Below are positions 58,209 to 64,000 of a stretch of 64,000 bases of DNA, piece after piece (the stretch's first letter is position 1; every line of letters begins with the position of its first letter). The stretch covers positions 3,162,001-3,226,000 of the forward strand of contig OX596336.1 of assembly GCA_951394405.1 (NCBI GenBank). Reading direction: 5' to 3'. A program made the translations under genes and the position numbers. The notes beneath the pieces were generated by a model that saw nothing but the letters and a program-made list of their open reading frames with translations, did not search any database and was not told the DNA's origin. The DNA comes from Coprinellus micaceus (taxonomy: Eukaryota > Basidiomycota > Agaricomycetes > Agaricales > Psathyrellaceae).

Positions 58209-60927
58209 GCATCAACCCGAGCCGCTGCGCTGAGGATCATTAATTAAGGCCAATGCAATGTGTATACCGTGGAATCTTCTGAAATTTATGGTGGACGTTC
58301 ATCGTTCTGGATTCCCCGTATCACAGGTCTTCATGGGACGTCGAGGGACCTCTCAATTGGAAACTTGGAGACGCTCCTTCGACCTGACAGTAGCTTGCTG
58401 GATGGCACCCGCGGCAACGTGATCATCCACATCCGACATTGCTAACGGGATGGCGATGCTATAGCCTGCCGTTCGAACTGGAGCGCCCTAGACTTCAGCG
58501 CGAAGTTCTTTGCTGGCGCTTCATCCCAACCTCACCATGGTTTCTGGATTCCCAGGGACTACGTATATGGATATGACGTCGTGGCAAATGTTGATGCCCT
58601 TCCGCCCTGTTGTAGTGGCTGGCGTTTCTACATACTCCCGATTAACGGGCGCGGGGACGGTCACCCTCCTCGATCTCGGGAGTATCTACGAAGAGGTCCG
58701 CGATAACTTGAATAGCATCCTTTAGGCGAGAGTGACGCAACCAGAACTCTGTCATATCGGCAAATCCCAGCACGCGGAGGACCCCCGCTTTACCGCCGAC
58801 ACGTAGAGTACACCACCTGAGCTGCGTGAAAGCCTCCAGGATATAGTGGCTGTCGCGGTTGCATCGTCAGTACGTCAAGTGCCGATCAGCAGGAAAGGGG
58901 CTCATGAACAGGCGCCCGTTGACATCACGGGCCAAGCGCCCCGGGCAGAGACCCCAGCTGCGGAATCGTTGAGAGCCACGGTCCCGATTCTCTGCCCACG
59001 TAGTATATCATTGCTGTTCCAGAAACGATAGGCACGCGAACATAGCCATCCAGTACCCTATGAGGCTGGGTCCCGCCCCGTTCTGACGACGTCCAGGGAA
59101 TGCCCAGGAAACGGGACCGTTAACTCCATGGCTTGGAGAGAGACGCACCTGCTATATCGATTCTCCATTGAGTGCAAGTTCCGTGGTCAAAAGGAAAAGG
59201 TGGAATTCCAAATTTCCAGGGGGTCGTCAGCCGTACACGTCGCTCAAGCCAGACCTCTTGGACCTCCCAACCGTCCCGCGAAAATATCACCCCTCCATTT
59301 GGACCGTATATACCATGGTCGCCGCTAGCAAACAACAACGTTGTCGTGCCCCTTCGCATGGTCGACTCGTAGTCCTGACGACAGCCGACCCCCTGCTATG
59401 CGAAGAAAGGACCAGCCCGCAGTCGCGCCTCCATGGGTTGCACAGTCACATCCGTCGTGCCCCGCAGCAGATAGGGAGGGGTATTTCGGTGCACCGTTCG
59501 TCGTTTTAACATGAACGTTCACCACCGTAGGTCGTTTGGTGCTGTGTCGGGGGTGATGTGACGAACAGGTAGGAAGCCATCGTAAGCGCCCGTCGAATAC
59601 CAATCTGGGTTCGGTGCTTGATGGTATCATCGCCAAAGACGCACAGCTCGAGAAACGCAGAGCACTATTCGGGAATTACGTTGCAGTAGACAGGCGAAAA
59701 GTGAGATGAACGGCGAACAATCCGGGCTTCTTGCCGTACATCGAGCCAGTCATACAGAGTTTGTTCGATCCTTGTCGAACGACTCTTCAAGCTCTCTTCA
59801 AGCAGTTCCAACGGGCCGTCACTCTCGTCGAGTCTTGAAGCTCGAATCTTGACGGTCAGACTGCCGACCGTGGCCTGTGGCGGTCTCCTCCCTTCTTGTG
59901 TTCTTGGAGGTGGTGGTCGACGACCAATGTCGAGGACGGTGTGTGGGTAACCTGGAAAGTGGATGGACAGTAGTACAGGGGGGGAGGAAGTCACTACACT
60001 AGTACATATAAAAAGCACAACGGGGGTGGTAAGCACGAGAAGAAAAAAGGCTGCTACGTTTCGACAGTTTTCGGTTTTTGAGGGTATATATGCAATGAAG
60101 AAGGTTGGAAAATAGAGCCTGCGTCAACAGGGTCGACGAAGAAGCACAGTCCATCGCCATCAGGAACAGTCGACGACAACCCAGAGGCCTCCAAAACCCC
60201 AATCTACTACCGGTACTGTATGTCTAGAAGAGAAGAGAGAAGGAATGCATAAGGTGAACGCGACATATGGCATATGTACTTATAGGACCACGGAGCTAGG
60301 CAACGCAAGCGAAACTCAAGAAAGGGAAGTTGTGAACGCGGGTGTAAGTACAGCATTCGTATATTGCAAGGAAGAGGAGTAGAAGTCGGTTCGACGACCA
60401 GGTCCTCCGGCCCGACCCAGGATAGCGAGAAAACGCAGGTGGGAGTGCGGGTGAGAGGGTCTGGTCATCGAAACGAGGGGGTTGTAATATACGCTGGGAA
60501 AAGTAAGAGAAAGACGAGACAAATCGAGAGAGATAGAGGAACAGAGAAAACAGAAACGGAACACAAGAGGGTGTAAAGAAAAAAAAGGTGTCAAGTTTAT
60601 GAAGCCACATGTCAAGCAAGACAATGAAATAGGTAATCCAGTCCGTAACCACCCACATCCACACAACAAGATGAGAGCCGTTGATCGTTCGGGGAAGGAT
60701 AGAGTAATCGAGTAAAGAGGGGGGAGACGTTAAGAAAATGGGAAGTTACACACGCTGCACGCACCAGTTCAGGGATGCAGGAATCGAGGATGAGTGGGTG
60801 GTGACTGGCCCTTGATTCGGATTCTAGGGCGACATCCAGCTGCCGTAAGGGGAGGAGAGGCGCAGAAGGAATCCACAGTGACAAACAAGTGAATAACAAC
60901 GACGATTCTTGAATGCGAAACCGCGCC
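58209..60927. other. Gene-poor stretch of 2.7 kb with protein-like fragments
   Basis: Fragments with some protein character appear on both strands, for example QPHHGFWIPRDYVYGYDVVA (plus, about 58530) and GDHGIYGPNGGVIFSRDGWE (minus, about 59270). A minus-strand helical piece, LELLEESLKSRSTRIEQTLY, lies near 59790. I could not join any into a gene. The right third (60250-60650) is low-complexity and likely the 3' untranslated region of the cyclin gene. Confidence 0.35.
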
Positions 60928-63128
60928 CTATTGAACTTGTTGATACGAGGCGTTGATCGAGTCACCAATGAGCTCCGGAGAAATCGAGAATTGGCCGTAC
61001 GTCGCCTGCTGCGCAGCGGGATAGTCGAAGGTTGCAGGGATTGGTGCCAAACCCTTGCTCGATGTCGTGTTCGCGTAGGCGCCGAAGCTTGGAATGTGGA
61101 ATGAGCCGTTGAGTCCATTGTACCCGGGAACCAAGAGCTTCGTGTTGATTCTTGCGACGGGGCTGTTGTAAAACTCGGTCGGGTTGTGGGCGTCCTCGAA
61201 GTAAGTGCTCATCTGAAGAGCAGGATCGGTGGCGCCGGAGCTGCACAGACTGGATGGCGACGATGAAACTGATGACGGCGAATAACTCAGGCTTGGCATA
61301 TCTGGACTGGGCGATGTGCTCGTAGTCGACGAGGAGCCAGAGCTGGACGCAACAGGGCTGGCAGCTTGGAGTTGAACGGCAGGGAGGAACGACGACGAAG
61401 GAGCGACCAGCGTGCTGCTGGTGGGTTCCCAAGATTTGGCACCACTGTCAGAGTAAGGAGGCGAGATGAACTAGAGCGGCGGCACCAGATTAATACCTGA
61501 CTTCGACGAAACACGGAAACAAGATGGGAACTCGCCTGGGGCATCACGACTCTTGAAGATCGGCTGAAGTGTCTCGACAGTGCGCCATCGGGAAGTGTCG
61601 AGGCCCTCTTGATAATGCGGCGATTTCCGGTAGAACCATGGGGCACCGTCAACCCACCGCTTGCGACGACGGTGGTCTCAGGCACGAATGCCGAGCTCTC
61701 GCCGATCGTCGCAGGCGGGGGGTTGATGGGGTCGGATGGTGAGGATATCGTCATGTTGAGAGAGCTCTCGCTCTGGCAACGCATAACGGCCCTGCTGGCA
61801 GGCGGCTGTGGCGAGCTGATAGTAGCGGCGCAAGCAGTCTTGCCGACCCATAAGCGCCATTCCAAGGCCGACCCAAGGGCTCGCTCGCAGCGGCCGATCT
61901 CCCTAGGAGGAAGGCCGGAGAGCTTCGCCCATGCGCGATTCGAATAGCACTTGTCTTGAGTGAATTTCGACGCGAGGATGAGGGCGGCGAGGAAGGCGCG
62001 GCGCGGGCAGAGGAGGGGTGATGGAAGATCAGCGCTAGGGCTGAGAGGAGAAGAGGTCGTTTGTTGGGTTGAAGGGAATTCCGTCTCTCCAAGATGCGAT
62101 CTTGTCGAGTCCACTTGCATCGACGAGCAGCTCGAGCTTCGCGTTTGGTTCATCGACGGTTCATCCGGGCCATAGGGATAGCTTCCTTCATCAGCTTCCA
62201 TCCTCACAGTGTCCATCGCGTCGACATCGTTCGAGTCGAAACGGACGGTCGATGGGCCCTCTCCAAATGCCAATTCCTCCTCCTCCTCTCGCCTCGACTG
62301 CTCGATCTCCTCCACGGTGGCGACGAAGATGCGAGGGGCCGACTCGGGCTCTCCGTTGTTGCCTTTCCCGATTCGTTCGAGGCAGGCAAGCTCCGGGATC
62401 TTCGGGCGGATGGCCTCGAGGTAGCATAGGGCGGTCTGGAGGACGCAGCCGGAGGTGCGGGAGCGGCGGAGAACCTCGTGAACGAAGCCTCGAATCGGGA
62501 CTAGATGTCGAAGCTCGCCGGTAGTGCCGCTCTGGACGAGAGCAGGAGGTGAGGGCGTGGGAATCGAAGCTGAGGCAGTGAATGCGGCGGTTGAGTGGGA
62601 CTTGGGCGTGGCCAGTTGGTTGAAGGTGGTGTGCTCGAAAATTGGTGACTTGGGAGGGATGTTGGGGAGTGATGTGGTTTGCTTTGTAGGGCGGGGGGCG
62701 TTGAAGGCTGGGGGGATATCCTGAGGACGCCAGACCTCGCACAAGGTCTTTACAGCTTGATCTATTCTCAAACGTAAACACCGATAAGGGGCGTGAGGGG
62801 CGCGAGCCTCCAACTCACCGACGAGACCAAGTGCGAACTTGTTCTTGGATGCGTTGGCGTCACGCAAGGATTCCGTGGCCGACATGGCCGGATTCTGGAG
62901 GGCGCTTCGATCTGAAGGGTCGCATGCGGCGGGGGTGGGGTGACAGGGTGATATTACCGAGGTTGCTGGGGTTGAATTGGAGGCTGGGGAGCTCGATTTC
63001 GAGCTCGAAGACGAAGATACAGATAGGGCGGCGGTATAGGGAGGCAGAGAACTGTAGGGCTGCCACCGAGCTCTCGTGCGAGAGGCCGGTGGAGCCCTGT
63101 GCGCGAGAGTGTGCGAGATGGCGTGCAT
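60928..63128 (-). CDS. Pho80/Pcl-type cyclin
   Basis: Partner of a Pho85/CDK5-type kinase in nutrient and cell-cycle control. A long, nearly uninterrupted frame starts at ATG 63126-63128; the ATG at 62885 (MSATESLRDANASKNKFALG) is an alternative start. A 57-base intron (62763-62819) is a multiple of three and does not break the frame. The cyclin box is VPIRGFVHEVLRRSRTSGCV, LQTALCYLEAIRPKIPEL, then an insert of about 110 acidic and Ser-rich residues, then LLCPRRAFLAALILASKFTQ, DKCYSNRAWAKLSGLPPREI and GRCERALGSALEWRLWVGK. A Ser/Pro-rich C-terminal region continues through one intron (61448-61498) and one near 61295. It ends PELIGDSINASYQQVQ at 60928. Introns elsewhere are few, unlike most genes here. 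Confidence 0.9.
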
Positions 63129-64000
63129 TGGGTGTGGTTATGAGTGGGGAGTTGTAGTAATTAACGAGACCGAGAGGAGAGGGGGTTGTTGTGTTGAGTT
63201 GGGGGCTTGATTAGCGCGTGGATATGATTACTGGTGGCCGGAAAGGAATTCAGAGCTGCTTGACATGGGCTTCAGACTTGACAATAAAGATAGAGTTGAA
63301 CGAGGAGACAGAGACAGAGACAGAGGAGATGCTGGCAGAAATGGGCGAGAAAATTCGGATAAAGGGGGAGGGGTACATTGCGACTATGGAGTCAGAGAGG
63401 ATCGACCAAGTCTTGACTAGACCTGGGCCAATCCGAGATCACAGAGGCCGACTGAGTCAGTGGCCTTGTGACGAGGTGGGAGGGAGTTGGCTGGGAGTTG
63501 GCTGGGGAGGAACAGTGGCGGCAAGAGCAGCTGGCGTCGGTCGTTGGCTTGTTGATTACGATTCAGTCTCTTGTCTTTTGGCCCAGCCCAGCGCGAGTCA
63601 GCCCTTCCCATCCTAACACACGTCAACACCTCCGTCCGACTGACTCACAGCACAGCCCCGACTCCCTTGCCTTTTCCGGCCATCCCCCGCTCTCGGCACG
63701 CCCCTCACCGCCCCGGTCCAAGCACCGCAATCCTTGCTCCCACTGCACCCCCGCTTCTGTGATATCCCCAGCTCAATGTGTCCTGCTCTGTAGCTCTGTC
63801 TTGCTCAAAAATCTCTCGTGACTCGACTCCCGTCACAATTAGCGCTGGGTTGATCGCGAGGCACCTGCATTTCTCCCCGATGATTCACTCATCGTCGGGC
63901 CAACCTCCCATGACCGTCGGCTGGGTAACAGTTCGCCACCACTGCGGGTCATAGCCATACCCCAAAGGCTCCTTGGTTCTTGGCGGGAGCCCCTCCCCGC
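63129..64000. promoter_or_regulatory. Upstream region of the cyclin gene
   Basis: About 870 bases to the window edge. It contains a GAGACA run (63304-63328), a duplicated GGGAGTTGGCT (63481-63502) and C/T-rich stretches from 63640 to 63830. No gene recognised; a gene further right may share this promoter. Confidence 0.4.

Noticed and set aside
63304..63328. GAGACA run considered as a structured repeat array
   Set aside because: It is a simple microsatellite without spacers; a CRISPR array is not expected in a fungal nuclear genome.

Overview
The window looks like nuclear DNA of a filamentous basidiomycete, most likely an Agaricomycete. Genes are dense on both strands and most are cut by many introns of about 45-75 bases with GT..AG ends. 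The content includes translation elongation factor 3, an AA9 lytic polysaccharide monooxygenase, a Zn2Cys6 regulator, a fungal homeodomain regulator, a Pho80/Pcl-type cyclin and an LRO1-type acyltransferase. I cannot name the species. No rRNA, tRNA, CRISPR array or intact transposon was recognised. All gene models were assembled by eye from exon fragments, so internal exon borders are approximate unless a junction is spelled out.

Left part (1-18 kb). The 3' end of an LRO1 acyltransferase gene runs off the left edge. Next comes an NFX1/ZNFX1-like helicase gene that appears degenerate, then ETF alpha subunit. A ubiquitin C-terminal hydrolase and a proteasome assembly chaperone 2 gene are divergent and share a 137-base promoter. 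RRP12 and a glycerolipid acyltransferase follow.

Middle (18-45 kb). A small one-pass membrane protein precedes elongation factor 3, an AA9 LPMO and a homeodomain factor. Then come an NDR-type AGC kinase, a C2H2 factor, a BolA protein, an unrecognised gene, a CREG/PNPOx-like secreted flavoprotein, DNA ligase I, a second C2H2 factor and the N-acetyltransferase NAA50.

Right part (45-64 kb). Two poorly understood minus-strand loci are followed by a cell-wall-integrity-type MAP kinase kinase. A 3.8 kb stretch without recognisable genes leads to a Zn2Cys6 regulator, an unrecognised gene, a second gene-poor stretch and a Pcl-type cyclin.

Functional themes are glycerolipid synthesis (LRO1 and the acyltransferase), protein turnover and translation (UCH, PAC2, RRP12, EF-3, NAA50), and signalling or development (NDR kinase, MAPKK, cyclin and four transcription factors). 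The most unusual item is the NFX1-like gene. Its P-loop no longer fits the Walker A consensus, its motif III region is altered, and the second helicase half is missing, while two CCCH zinc fingers and part of the Cys-rich tail remain.
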